Below, in pieces: positions 20,020 through 27,969 of a stretch of DNA of 64,000 bases. Origin of the DNA: an uncultured Agromyces sp. (GTDB taxonomy: Bacteria; Actinomycetota; Actinomycetes; Actinomycetales; Microbacteriaceae); assembly GCA_913053875.1 (NCBI GenBank), contig CAJXGN010000014.1:1-64000 (forward strand), given 5' to 3'. The position numbers were made by a program, and so were the translations under genes. A model generated the notes under the pieces. That model saw only the letters and a list, made by a program, of their open reading frames with translations. It ran no database searches and had not been told where the DNA came from. Positions within the stretch are counted from its first letter, which is position 1, and every line of letters begins with the position of its first letter.

Positions 20020-20880
20020 CTACTTCAGCAGGCGCGACATGCGGCGGTCGGCGAGCAGCTTGCCGCCGGTCTGGCAGGTCGGGCAGTACTGCATCGAGCG
20101 GTCGGCGAAGTGCACGTCGCGCACGGTGTCGCCGCACACCGGGCACGTCTCGCCCCCGCGCGCGTGCACGCGCATGCCCTGGCGCTTCGCATCCTTGAGC
20201 TCGGCGGCCGGGCGCCTCTCGGCCGCCTCGACCGCACCGCGCAGGGTGTCGCGAAGGGCGTCGTAGAGCCGGGTGACCTCGTCGTCGTCGAGCGATGCGG
20301 CGAGCGCGTACGGCGACATCTTCGCCACGTGCAGAACCTCGTCGGAGTAGGCGTTGCCCACGCCCGCGATGAGCGACTGCTCGCGCAGCACGCCCTTGAT
20401 CTGCGTGCGGCGGCCCGAGAGGATGCCGGCGAAGACCTCGAGCGTGAAGTCGTCGCCCAGCGGCTCGGGCCCGAGCGACGCGATACCCGGCACCTCTGCC
20501 GGGTCGCGCACGACGTACACCGCGAGCGACTTCTTCGTGCCCGCCTCGGTGAGGTCGAACCCCGAGTCGTCGTCGAATCCGACGCGCATCGCGATGGGCG
20601 ACTTGCCGGGCCGGATGCGGCTGGCCGGGAGCTGCTCGTACCACCGCAGCCAGCCCGCGCGGGCGAGGTGCGCGACGAGGTGGATGCCGTCGACGTCGAG
20701 GTCGAGCCACTTCCCGTGCCGCGCCGCGCCCGTGACGGTGCGCCCGACCAGGTCGGTCAACGGCGGGTCGAACGTCTTGAGTGCCGAGAACGAGGTCATG
20801 ACGGCCGAGCGGATGCTGCGCCCGACCGTCCGCCCGCGCAGGAACCCCACCAGTGCGTCGACCTCGGGCAGTTCCGGCAT
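20020..20880 (-). CDS. Fpg/Nei-family DNA glycosylase
   Basis: A 286-residue base-excision enzyme. After Met removal the N-terminus is PELPEVDAL, giving the catalytic proline and glutamate of the Fpg/Nei family. A helix-two-turn-helix segment includes GVLREQSLIAGVGNAYSDEVLH. The C-terminal zinc finger is CPVCGDTVRDVHF followed by YCPTC. The insertion DSGFDLTEAGTKKSLAVYVV fits an actinobacterial Nei-like subgroup better than classical MutM, so no symbol is given. The ATG at 20880 is fixed by the need for proline at position 2. Confidence 0.92.
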   Translation of the reverse strand: MPELPEVDALVGFLRGRTVGRSIRSAVMTSFSALKTFDPPLTDLVGRTVTGAARHGKWLDLDVDGIHLVAHLARAGWLRWYEQLPASRIRPGKSPIAMRVGFDDDSGFDLTEAGTKKSLAVYVVRDPAEVPGIASLGPEPLGDDFTLEVFAGILSGRRTQIKGVLREQSLIAGVGNAYSDEVLHVAKMSPYALAASLDDDEVTRLYDALRDTLRGAVEAAERRPAAELKDAKRQGMRVHARGGETCPVCGDTVRDVHFADRSMQYCPTCQTGGKLLADRRMSRLLK

Positions 20881-20927
20881 GCCGCCAGTCAAGCACCCGC
20901 GTCGCCGTCGGCGCATCCACCTCGCGC

Positions 20928-20993
20928 CTGAGGGCCGATTCCCCGACTGAGGGCCGTACCTTTCGCCCTCGAACTGGGAAACGGCCCTCAGTC
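20928..20993. repeat. Long palindrome overlapping the end of the LON-domain gene
   Basis: Perfect 13-bp arms GACTGAGGGCCGT (20945-20957) and ACGGCCCTCAGTC (20981-20993) enclose 23 nt with a weaker inner stem (TTC-CC against GG-GAA). A half copy, CTGAGGGCCG, precedes it at 20928-20937. The right arm includes the last codons and stop of the LON-domain gene, so it could be its terminator, though no U-tract follows. Its stem-loop-stem layout resembles the palindromes at 7912-9268, with unrelated sequence. Confidence 0.75.
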
Positions 20994-21686
20994 CGCGCCC
21001 GCGGGATCCTCCCGGTCATCCTCGGAGCCATCGTCGTCGTCGAGGAACTCGGCCAGCTCGAGGTCGGCCTCGCCGAACGGTGGTGGTGCCGTGAGCGTCG
21101 GCTCGGCCTCGCGCGCCGCCGCGATGACACCCTCGAGCAGCTCGACGACCGACCCGGCGCGCAGGAGCCGCACCTGGTCGAGCGCGCCGACGGGCGTGAT
21201 GCCGGCCAGCTGCCAGCTCGATACCAAGGGGTCGTCGTCGAGCTCGAGGTCGGGCGACCACGGCAGCTCGACGAACTCGCCGGCCCGCGCGAGCACGCCG
21301 CGCACGGCCCGCTCGGCCTCCGCGCGCAGCGGCGCGTGGTCGGTTGTCCACTCCAGCTCGGGCAGGTCGCGCACCATCGCCATCGGGTACGGGTCGTCCT
21401 GCAGCCACTCCACGACCTCGACGCGACGCGTGCCGCGCGCCACGATCGCGACCAGCCCGTCGCCCGAGCCGAGCTCGATGAGGCGGGCCATGGTGCCGAT
21501 GCCGAACCGCTGGTCGCCGCCGCCGACCTCGGCACCCCGCTCGATGAGCACGACCCCGAACTCGGGCGCTTCCCCCTCGAGCACCCGGCCCAGCATCGTC
21601 AGGTAGCGCTCCTCGAACACGCGGAGCGTGATCGGCATGTGCGGGAACAGCACCGAGCCGAGCGGGAACATCGCCGCCTGTCGCAT
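20988..21686 (-). CDS. LON peptidase substrate-binding (N-terminal) domain protein
   Basis: A protein of about 230 residues consisting of the Lon N-terminal (substrate-binding) domain alone, without ATPase or protease parts. The start MFPLGSVLFPHMPITLRVFEERY is the family signature, followed by GVVLIERGAEVGGGDQ. The C-terminus is very acidic (EFLDDDDGSEDDRED). Two starts are possible, ATG 21686 and ATG 21671; neither has a strong ribosome site. Such stand-alone domains are common in actinobacteria and their role is unclear. Confidence 0.88.
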   Translation of the reverse strand: MRQAAMFPLGSVLFPHMPITLRVFEERYLTMLGRVLEGEAPEFGVVLIERGAEVGGGDQRFGIGTMARLIELGSGDGLVAIVARGTRRVEVVEWLQDDPYPMAMVRDLPELEWTTDHAPLRAEAERAVRGVLARAGEFVELPWSPDLELDDDPLVSSWQLAGITPVGALDQVRLLRAGSVVELLEGVIAAAREAEPTLTAPPPFGEADLELAEFLDDDDGSEDDREDPAGAD

Positions 21687-21759
21687 GCCCGACAGTCCAG
21701 CACCGAACGCTGTGAATGCCTGCAACGGCGGCCCGTGGCATCCGATCTGTGATTCACCG

Positions 21760-21788
21760 TTCACTTCCGACGCGGGTACCGCTAGCCT
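21760..21788 (+). promoter_or_regulatory. Promoter of the MpaB-like gene (leaderless)
   Basis: TTCACT (21760-21765), 17 nt, TAGCCT (21783-21788), then 6 nt to the ATG at 21795. The spacing predicts transcription starting at or next to the start codon, and no ribosome-binding site is present. Confidence 0.6.
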
Positions 21789-21794
21789 GCGGGC

Positions 21795-22685
21795 ATGCGA
21801 CGCAAGCACTGGCGGCACCGCAACGCGGCGCTCGACCCCGCCCGCGACCACGTGGAGATCACCCGCAACGTCGTCATGTTCGAGTTCCCGTGGGACATGA
21901 ACCAGGCGCTGAGCTTCGCGCTGTTCCGCACCTACGCGGTGCCGGGCATCGGGCGCCTGCTCGACGAGACCGGCGAGTTCACGGGGCGAACGCAGAAGCG
22001 GTACGACGACACGGCCCTGCTGCTCGAGGCGCCGAGCCGCCTGGGCTTCGACCACCCCGAGGCGCGCGCGGCGATCCGCCGCATCAACGGCATGCACCGC
22101 GCCTACGACATCCCCGACCACGAGTTCCGGTACGTGCTCTCGACGTTCGTCGTGGTGCCGAAGCGGTGGCTCGACGCGTACGGCAAGCGACCGCTCGACG
22201 CGGGTGAGCTCGAGGCATCCGTGCACTACTACCGGGCGCTCGGGGGCCGCATGGGCATCCCCGACATCCCCGAGACGTACGACGGGTTCGCGACGCTCAT
22301 GGACGACTACGAGGCCGAGCACTTCGCGTTCGAGCCCGGCGCCCGGCGCGTGGCCGACTCGACGCTCGCGCTGCTGCTGACGTTCCACCCGCGGCTGCCG
22401 AAGCGCCTGGTGGAGGTGTTCAGCCGCGCGCTCATGGACGACGAACTGCTCGACGCCCTGGGCTACGACCGCCCGCCACGGGCCGTCACCGCCGCCTCGC
22501 GCGCCGCGCTGCGCCTGCGCGGCCGCATCGCGCGCCTGCTGCCGGCGAACCGCACGCCCACCGCGGTCGCCGACCTGCCGTGGGTGCGCAGCTACCCCGA
22601 CGGGTACGACATCGAGCACCTCGGCACCTTCCCGAGCGGATGCCCCGTGCCGCACGAGTCCCGCCGGGAGCCGGGCGCCGCCTGA
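21795..22685 (+). CDS. Oxygenase MpaB family (DUF2236) protein
   Basis: A 296-residue predominantly helical protein of the DUF2236/MpaB family, which includes latex-clearing protein and fungal MpaB; members are haem-binding oxygenases or of unknown function. Recognisable stretches are ALFRTYAVPGIGRLLDETGEF, INGMHRAYDIPDHEFRYVLSTF and RFSRALMDDELLDALGY-like text in the C-terminal half. It appears monocistronic with a leaderless promoter. The substrate is unknown. Confidence 0.82.
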   Translation: MRRKHWRHRNAALDPARDHVEITRNVVMFEFPWDMNQALSFALFRTYAVPGIGRLLDETGEFTGRTQKRYDDTALLLEAPSRLGFDHPEARAAIRRINGMHRAYDIPDHEFRYVLSTFVVVPKRWLDAYGKRPLDAGELEASVHYYRALGGRMGIPDIPETYDGFATLMDDYEAEHFAFEPGARRVADSTLALLLTFHPRLPKRLVEVFSRALMDDELLDALGYDRPPRAVTAASRAALRLRGRIARLLPANRTPTAVADLPWVRSYPDGYDIEHLGTFPSGCPVPHESRREPGAA

Positions 22686-22745
22686 GCCGTCGCCGCCACC
22701 TCCACGCGACCTCCGCCGAGCCGATCAGGTGGCCGGTTGGTGGGC

Positions 22746-23435
22746 CTAGGGATCGCCGGCGGATTCGGACCCGGCATCCGACCGCGACCGGCTCCACCGG
22801 CCGAGCAAGCGATCGACGCCGACGACGAGCGCGCCGATCACCGCGATGCCCACGCCGATCTGCAGCACGCCGAGCACCACGTCGCCGTAGCCGCGACCCT
22901 CCGGGTCGAGGAACGGGTACGGGTAGCGGTCGGGCACCACGGGCAGCAGCACGGCGCGCGTGATCGACGCGGCCGCATAGCCGAGCGGGAACAGCAGCCA
23001 CAGCGCGATGTCGATCCACCGGGTGCGGCCGTGCGGGCGGAACAGCACGAACTCGGCCAGCACCATGATCGGGGCGACGTAGTGCACGAGGAACGCCGAC
23101 CAGTTCGACAGCTGCTCCGAGGCATCCGCCGCATCGACCAGCCCCGGGAGCGGGTTCTCGCCGTTGTTGTTGATGAAGTGCGAGACGAGCATGGTCGTCA
23201 GCAGCCAGACCACGATGCCACCGCGCAACCGCGGAGCAGGGGCATCCGCCGTGCGCCGCTGCACCATGAGCCCGACCGCGACCGCGTAGTAGGCGAGTGC
23301 GAAGACGCTCGCGTTGCTCGTGAAGAACTGCAGCTTGTGGCTGCCGCTCAGGATGCCCGCCAGGATGACGAGCACGATCGCGGCGCGCCACCAGAACGAC
23401 GGTGCGGCGAGCACGCGCCACGGCGACGCGCTCAT
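22746..23435 (-). CDS. Pr6Pr family integral membrane protein
   Basis: A 229-residue protein with about six membrane segments, matching the Pr6Pr/FAR-17A-like membrane family: LTTMLVSHFINNNGENPLPG, NWSAFLVHYVAPIMVLAEFVL and YPFLDPEGRGYGDVV are typical. No biochemical role is established for bacterial members. It overlaps the ankyrin gene by 4 nt (ATGA) and is the third gene of a coupled trio with the aldo/keto reductase. Confidence 0.85.
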   Translation of the reverse strand: MSASPWRVLAAPSFWWRAAIVLVILAGILSGSHKLQFFTSNASVFALAYYAVAVGLMVQRRTADAPAPRLRGGIVVWLLTTMLVSHFINNNGENPLPGLVDAADASEQLSNWSAFLVHYVAPIMVLAEFVLFRPHGRTRWIDIALWLLFPLGYAAASITRAVLLPVVPDRYPYPFLDPEGRGYGDVVLGVLQIGVGIAVIGALVVGVDRLLGRWSRSRSDAGSESAGDP

Positions 23436-23791
23436 GCTCCGGGCAGGGTGCGGCCGAACATCTGCGCGGTCGCGCGGGCGCTCGGCGAGCCTGCATCGGG
23501 GTCGGCGCCGGCCGATACGAGCGCCGCGATCACGTCGTCCTCCCCCTTGAACACGGCGCCGGCGAGCGGCGACTGACCACGTGCGTTCAGCCGATTCACG
23601 TCGGCGCCGTGCTCGGCGAGCGCGCGCACGAGCCCTGGGTGACCGTGGTACGCGGCGAGCATGAGGAAAGTGTTGCCCTGCGCATCGGCGAGGTCGACGT
23701 CGACGCCGGCCTCGACGAACTCGACGAGCAGGTCGGCGCCCGCACGCGCGAGCTCGAACAGCTGCTCCGGGTCGACGTCGGGTCCGGCCAT
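23432..23791 (-). CDS. Ankyrin-repeat protein
   Basis: A 119-residue protein built almost entirely of ankyrin repeats, for example DAQGNTFLMLAAYHGHPGLV and NARGQSPLAGAVFKGEDDVI, each followed by the G-A-D turn. There is no signal peptide, so it is probably a cytoplasmic protein-protein interaction module. It sits between the aldo/keto reductase (1-nt overlap, TGATG) and the Pr6Pr gene (4-nt overlap), so all three are likely made together. Confidence 0.88.
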   Translation of the reverse strand: MAGPDVDPEQLFELARAGADLLVEFVEAGVDVDLADAQGNTFLMLAAYHGHPGLVRALAEHGADVNRLNARGQSPLAGAVFKGEDDVIAALVSAGADPDAGSPSARATAQMFGRTLPGA

Positions 23792-24795
23792 CAGCTCATC
23801 CGCTCCTTCGGCGACCGGGTCTTCGCGGGGTCGCGCTCGGCCAGGTGCCCGATCGCCTCGTCGATCGCCGCCATCGTGTCGGCGTCGAGGGTGCGACCCG
23901 CGGCCTGCACGTTGTCGGCGACCTGCTCCGGCCGGGAGGCGCCGATGATCGCCGCCGACACGTTGGGGTTCTGGAGCACCCAGGCGACGGCGAGCTGGGG
24001 CATGGTCAGCCCAGCGGCATCCGCCACCGGCCGAAGTGCCTGCACCCCGCGCAGGATCTCATCGTCGAGGAACCCCTGCACCATGTCAGCGCCGCCCTTC
24101 TCGTCGGTCGCGCGCGAGCCCGCGGGCGGCGCCTCGCCGGGCAGGTACTTGCCCGTGAGCACGCCCTGCGCGACCGGCGACCACACGATCTGCCCGATGC
24201 CGAGCTCCTCCGACGTCGGCACGACCTCCTCCTCGATCACGCGCCACAGCATCGAGTACTGCGGCTGGTTGGAGATGAGCGAGACGCCGAGCTCGCGCGC
24301 GAGCGCGTGGCCCGCGCGCAGCTGCTCGGCGTTCCACTCCGAGACGCCGATGTAGAGGGCCTTGCCCTGGCGCACGATGTCGGCGAACGCCTGCATCGTC
24401 TCCTCGAGCGGGGTCTCGTAGTCGTAGCGGTGCGCCTGGTAGAGGTCGACGTAGTCGGTGCCGAGCCGCTGCAGCGAGCCGTCGATCGACTCCATGATGT
24501 GCTTGCGCGAGAGACCCGTGTCGTTGTGCCCCTTCGGCCCGGTCGGGAAGTAGACCTTCGTGAAGATCTCGAGCGACTGGCGCCGCTCGCCGCGCAGCGC
24601 CTCGCCGAGCACGGTCTCCGCCGCGGTGTTGGCGTAGACGTCGGCCGTGTCGAAGGTCGTGATGCCGGCGTCGAGGGCGGCACGCACGCAGCGCTGCGCG
24701 GTGTCGTTCTCGACCTGGGAGCCGTGGGTGAGCCAGTTGCCGTACGTGATCTCCGAGATCTTGAGGCCGCTGTTGCCGAGGTACCTGAATTCCAT
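23791..24795 (-). CDS. Aldo/keto reductase
   Basis: A 334-residue NADPH-dependent oxidoreductase with the full catalytic tetrad: D49 and Y54 in FDTADVY, K80 in IFTKVYF, H122 in LYQAHRYDYE. The N-terminus (MEFRYLGNSGLKISEITYG) and overall sequence are closest to the potassium-channel-beta-like/YghZ-like subgroup. The promoter is leaderless: TAGGCT on the minus strand (24802-24807) lies 6 nt from the ATG. First gene of a three-gene coupled operon. Confidence 0.93.
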   Translation of the reverse strand: MEFRYLGNSGLKISEITYGNWLTHGSQVENDTAQRCVRAALDAGITTFDTADVYANTAAETVLGEALRGERRQSLEIFTKVYFPTGPKGHNDTGLSRKHIMESIDGSLQRLGTDYVDLYQAHRYDYETPLEETMQAFADIVRQGKALYIGVSEWNAEQLRAGHALARELGVSLISNQPQYSMLWRVIEEEVVPTSEELGIGQIVWSPVAQGVLTGKYLPGEAPPAGSRATDEKGGADMVQGFLDDEILRGVQALRPVADAAGLTMPQLAVAWVLQNPNVSAAIIGASRPEQVADNVQAAGRTLDADTMAAIDEAIGHLAERDPAKTRSPKERMS

Positions 24796-24801
24796 GCGTC
24801 C

Positions 24802-24807
24802 AGCCTA
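24802..24807 (-). promoter_or_regulatory. -10 box of the aldo/keto reductase operon (leaderless)
   Basis: TAGGCT on the minus strand, 6 nt from the ATG, with no ribosome site between. Confidence 0.55.
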
Positions 24808-24856
24808 GAGAGCGAGCGGATGCCTCGGGGCCGCCGGGCTCGGCGGCATCCGCCCC

Positions 24857-25864
24857 CTACAGGGCGAGCAGGCGCTCGGTGTCGCCGAACACCTCGAGCC
24901 CCGCACAGTCGGCCACGCCCTCGAGCCGCACGCGGCCGTCGTGGTCGACGTGCCGGAACACGATCTGCGCGTCCATGGTCTCCTCGACGCGCTGGTGCAT
25001 CGCCTCCCGCAGCGGCGCGTGCAGCAGGCCGCCGCGCACCCGCTCGGCTTCGAGGTGCAGCAGCCCGTCGGGGCCGGAGACGCTCCAGCGCACGTGCGAG
25101 TCGTCGATCGCGAGCGCGTGCTCCCGCGAGCGGTTGTAGGTGGTCCACTTGTGGAGGCGCCCGCCGTGGCGGAAGCCGATGATCGAGCCGCGGAAGGACC
25201 GGCCGACCCACGGGATGATCGCTACCGACGCGATGAGCGAGGCATCCGTGTCGTCACCGCTCGTGGCGTCGACGTGGTTGCTCGCCATCCAGACGTAGCC
25301 GGCCGGGAAGGCACGACCCCAGTCCTTCTCGATGTACCCGCGCCCGCCGTCGAACGACACCGGCGCGCCCTCCACCTCGAGCGTGCCGCCCAGGCCGTGC
25401 CCGAACGAGACGATGCCGTGGAAGCACTCCATGAACGGCACGAGCCCGTACCAGCCCATGATGCCGGGCTCGCGGAGGGTGACCGGCCACGGCGTGAACG
25501 GGTCGGGGAAGCCGACGCGCCCGCGCAGCTGCGGCAGGTCGAGCGTCACGCCCCGCGGCGAGAACCGGTTCGTGCCCACCCGCACCTCGAAGCCGTGGGC
25601 GGATGCCTCGAAGTCGTCGACGTCGAACCGGTGGTACCACGACCGCCCGGTGAGCCCGTCGAGCACCTGCACGAACGCCTCGTCGCGCTCGCCGCCGTCG
25701 CCCGCGAGTCCACGGAAGACGCCCGGGATGACCGCCCAGCGCTGCGAGCGGTCGGCACTCACGAGCTTCACGTACCAGCCCTCGAAGAACCCCCGGCGCA
25801 CGCCGAGGCCGTGGAACGCCTCCGGGCGTCGCACGCCGCGCATCCATGCCGCGGGAGTCCGCAT
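24857..25864 (-). CDS. Tocopherol-cyclase-like (Tocopherol_cycl) family protein
   Basis: A 335-residue protein of the lipocalin-like tocopherol cyclase family. Signature stretches are RRGFFEGWYVKLVS near the N-terminus, GIVSFGHGLGGTLEVEG, and FDGGRGYIEKDWGRAFPAGYVWMASNH in the centre. Bacterial members outside the tocopherol pathway have no known substrate, and no vitamin E genes are nearby. A -10 box TACGAT (minus strand, 25871-25876) lies 6 nt from the ATG, so the mRNA is probably leaderless. Confidence 0.85.
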   Translation of the reverse strand: MRTPAAWMRGVRRPEAFHGLGVRRGFFEGWYVKLVSADRSQRWAVIPGVFRGLAGDGGERDEAFVQVLDGLTGRSWYHRFDVDDFEASAHGFEVRVGTNRFSPRGVTLDLPQLRGRVGFPDPFTPWPVTLREPGIMGWYGLVPFMECFHGIVSFGHGLGGTLEVEGAPVSFDGGRGYIEKDWGRAFPAGYVWMASNHVDATSGDDTDASLIASVAIIPWVGRSFRGSIIGFRHGGRLHKWTTYNRSREHALAIDDSHVRWSVSGPDGLLHLEAERVRGGLLHAPLREAMHQRVEETMDAQIVFRHVDHDGRVRLEGVADCAGLEVFGDTERLLAL

Positions 25865-25870
25865 GCGCCC

Positions 25871-25876
25871 ATCGTA
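25871..25876 (-). promoter_or_regulatory. -10 box of the tocopherol-cyclase-like gene (leaderless)
   Basis: TACGAT on the minus strand, 6 nt from the ATG at 25864. No -35 is assigned. Confidence 0.5.
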
Positions 25877-26043
25877 GGTGCGTCGGCGACCGCCGCGGTG
25901 GCCTGTGGGCAACCCGGTTCCCCCGCACCGCCCCGCACCCTCAGGAGTTCCCCATCTCGTCGCGAAGTCTCGGAGCCCTCGGGCGGACAGGCTGTCGGAG
26001 GCCGCGCGATCCGCGGCACCCGGAACACCAGAGGAGACCCACC

Positions 26044-27237
26044 TTGCACGGCACCACCCACGGCACCACGATCGACCAGCTCCCGACCATCGACGCGCTC
26101 GACCTCGGTGCGACGCGCCACCCCTCGATGCCGTATCGCGGCACACCGACGCCCACCCACCAGGGGCTGCGCTTCGCCGACGAGCACGTCGAGATCGGCG
26201 CCGTCACCCCGGTCGCCGACTCGGGCCTCGGCATCGACGTGTACCGCGTCGAAACCCGGAACCTCGTCGCGGAGCGGGACCCCGAGGGACACCGGTACGT
26301 CACCGAGATGGTCGAACGCCAGACGGCGCGACTCGCCGCCGACGGCATCGAACGCTCGGTCCGCCCGCTCGCCGGTCCGGAGGGACGCGAGACGCTGTCG
26401 CAGCGCCACGACGTGCTGGCCGAGTGGTGGAGCATGGAGCCGGAGCGACCGCGCGACGCCTTCTCGTTCGACTACCTGCCGCGCTGGCGCGAGCACGTGC
26501 CGTCGGCGAAGGCGCTGTGGCCGCTGCAGCACCCGGGCGAGGCGACGCTGCCCTTCGACGACGGGGCCGTGCTGAACGCGGACGACTGGGCGGTGCTCAG
26601 CCACGTCGCCGACGCCGTCGGCATCCGCTCCCGCGCAGCAGTGCTGGCCAGCCTCACCGAGACGCTGCTCGCCGCGACCGAGGGCGGCTCGTGCCTGTCG
26701 CTCGGCAGCGGAGGGCTGGTCCCGGTGCTGAAGGCCGCCGGAGCCGTCGGACGACATGGTCTCGACGCGTCGGTCGAGCTGTGGGACACCGACGACGATG
26801 CGCTCGAGATCGCGCACCTCCTCGCCGTGCGACACGGCCTGCCCGCGCCCGTGACGACCCGGCAGGTGAACCTCTACGACCTGCGTTCCCTGCGGTCGTG
26901 GTCGTCGCAGTACGACCTCGTCGACCTGCTCGGATTCTTCGAGTACCTCCCGACCGAGGTGCCCCCGACCGCGGGTTCGCTGTTGCCGACGGCGTCCGAG
27001 TTCCTCGCAGCCGCCCTCACCCGGGTCGCGCCCGGAGGCTCGCTCGTGCTGGCGAACATGCGCGAGACCCATCCGCAGCTCGATTTCGTGATGCGGTGCG
27101 TGCAGTGGCCGTTCATCCAGCCGCGCAGCCTCGACGAGCTCGCGGCGGTCATCCGCCGCGCGGGCGTGGCCGACGAGCGCGTGCGCATGTTCCTCCCCGA
27201 CGACGGCGTATACGCGATCGTCGAGATCGAGGCGTAG
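26044..27237 (+). CDS. SAM-dependent methyltransferase-like protein
   Basis: A 397-residue protein. The C-terminal half looks like a class I Rossmann methyltransferase: GGSCLSLGSGGLVPVLKAAG resembles motif I, VELWDTDDDALEIAHLLA motif II, DLVDLLGFFEYLP motif IV and LTRVAPGGSLVLANM motif VI. The N-terminal 200 residues (YRGTPTPTHQGLRFADEHVEIG onward) are not recognised. The start is a TTG with GAGGAG 7 nt upstream; no ATG or GTG fits as well. The gene stands alone between divergent and co-oriented neighbours; substrate unknown. Confidence 0.72.
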   Translation: MHGTTHGTTIDQLPTIDALDLGATRHPSMPYRGTPTPTHQGLRFADEHVEIGAVTPVADSGLGIDVYRVETRNLVAERDPEGHRYVTEMVERQTARLAADGIERSVRPLAGPEGRETLSQRHDVLAEWWSMEPERPRDAFSFDYLPRWREHVPSAKALWPLQHPGEATLPFDDGAVLNADDWAVLSHVADAVGIRSRAAVLASLTETLLAATEGGSCLSLGSGGLVPVLKAAGAVGRHGLDASVELWDTDDDALEIAHLLAVRHGLPAPVTTRQVNLYDLRSLRSWSSQYDLVDLLGFFEYLPTEVPPTAGSLLPTASEFLAAALTRVAPGGSLVLANMRETHPQLDFVMRCVQWPFIQPRSLDELAAVIRRAGVADERVRMFLPDDGVYAIVEIEA

Positions 27238-27361
27238 CAGGTGCGGCGGCGCGACGCCCGGCGCGAGGGTTCGCGACGCCCGGCGGGAACCGGTGCGGCT
27301 CCGCGGCACCCGCGCGCCCCGGGGCATCCGTCGCATTCAGCTGATCGCACGCTTCGTCGCA

Positions 27362-27367
27362 TAGGGT
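27362..27367 (+). promoter_or_regulatory. -10 box of the acyltransferase gene (leaderless)
   Basis: TAGGGT ending 6 nt before the ATG at 27374; no ribosome site is visible. Confidence 0.5.
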
Positions 27368-27373
27368 TGCCGG

Positions 27374-27952
27374 ATGCTCCGATCACTCGTGTCCCGCGTC
27401 TACTGGGCCTGCAGCAGGTGGACCCTCGCGGGCGAGCCGGCGCCCGACCGGCCCTCGGTGCTGATCGGTGCGCCGCACACGTCGAACTGGGACTTCGTGC
27501 TCATGCTCGGCATCGCCTGGCGGCACGGCATGGACATCCGCTGGCTCGGGAAGAAGAGCCTGTTCGCCGGATGGCGCGGGCCGATCATGCGCGGGCTCGG
27601 CGGCATCCCGGTCGACCGCTCCAACCCGGCCGACGTGGTCGGCGAGGTGCTCGCACGCATCGAGGCGGGCGAGGTGTTCGGACTGGTCGTGACCCCCGAC
27701 GGCACGCGCGGCTCGAACACGTACTGGAAGTCGGGCTTCTACCGCATCGCGCGCGAGGCGGGCATCCCGGTCACCCTCGGCTACGTCGACCGCACGACCA
27801 TGAGCACGGGGCTCGGCCCGACGTTCGAGCTGACGGGCGACGTGCCCGCCGACATGGATCGCATCCGCGCGTTCTACGCCGACAAGGCGGGCGTGCGGCC
27901 GGAGCTGCGCACCGAGCCGCGCCTGCGCAGCGAGGACGCGTCCGTCGCCTGA
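27374..27952 (+). CDS. PlsC-type acyltransferase (1-acylglycerol-3-phosphate acyltransferase family)
   Basis: A 192-residue lysophospholipid acyltransferase-fold protein. The HX4D catalytic motif is HTSNWD (about residues 35-40). The second motif GGIPVDRS and the glycine-rich PDGTRG block (instead of PEGTRS) follow in order. It lacks long hydrophobic segments, so it is probably a peripheral membrane protein using acyl donors on a small lysolipid or other alcohol. It converges on the CoA-disulfide reductase fusion gene with only 17 nt between. Confidence 0.87.
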   Translation: MLRSLVSRVYWACSRWTLAGEPAPDRPSVLIGAPHTSNWDFVLMLGIAWRHGMDIRWLGKKSLFAGWRGPIMRGLGGIPVDRSNPADVVGEVLARIEAGEVFGLVVTPDGTRGSNTYWKSGFYRIAREAGIPVTLGYVDRTTMSTGLGPTFELTGDVPADMDRIRAFYADKAGVRPELRTEPRLRSEDASVA

Positions 27953-27969
27953 GTCGCACCCGACCCGGT

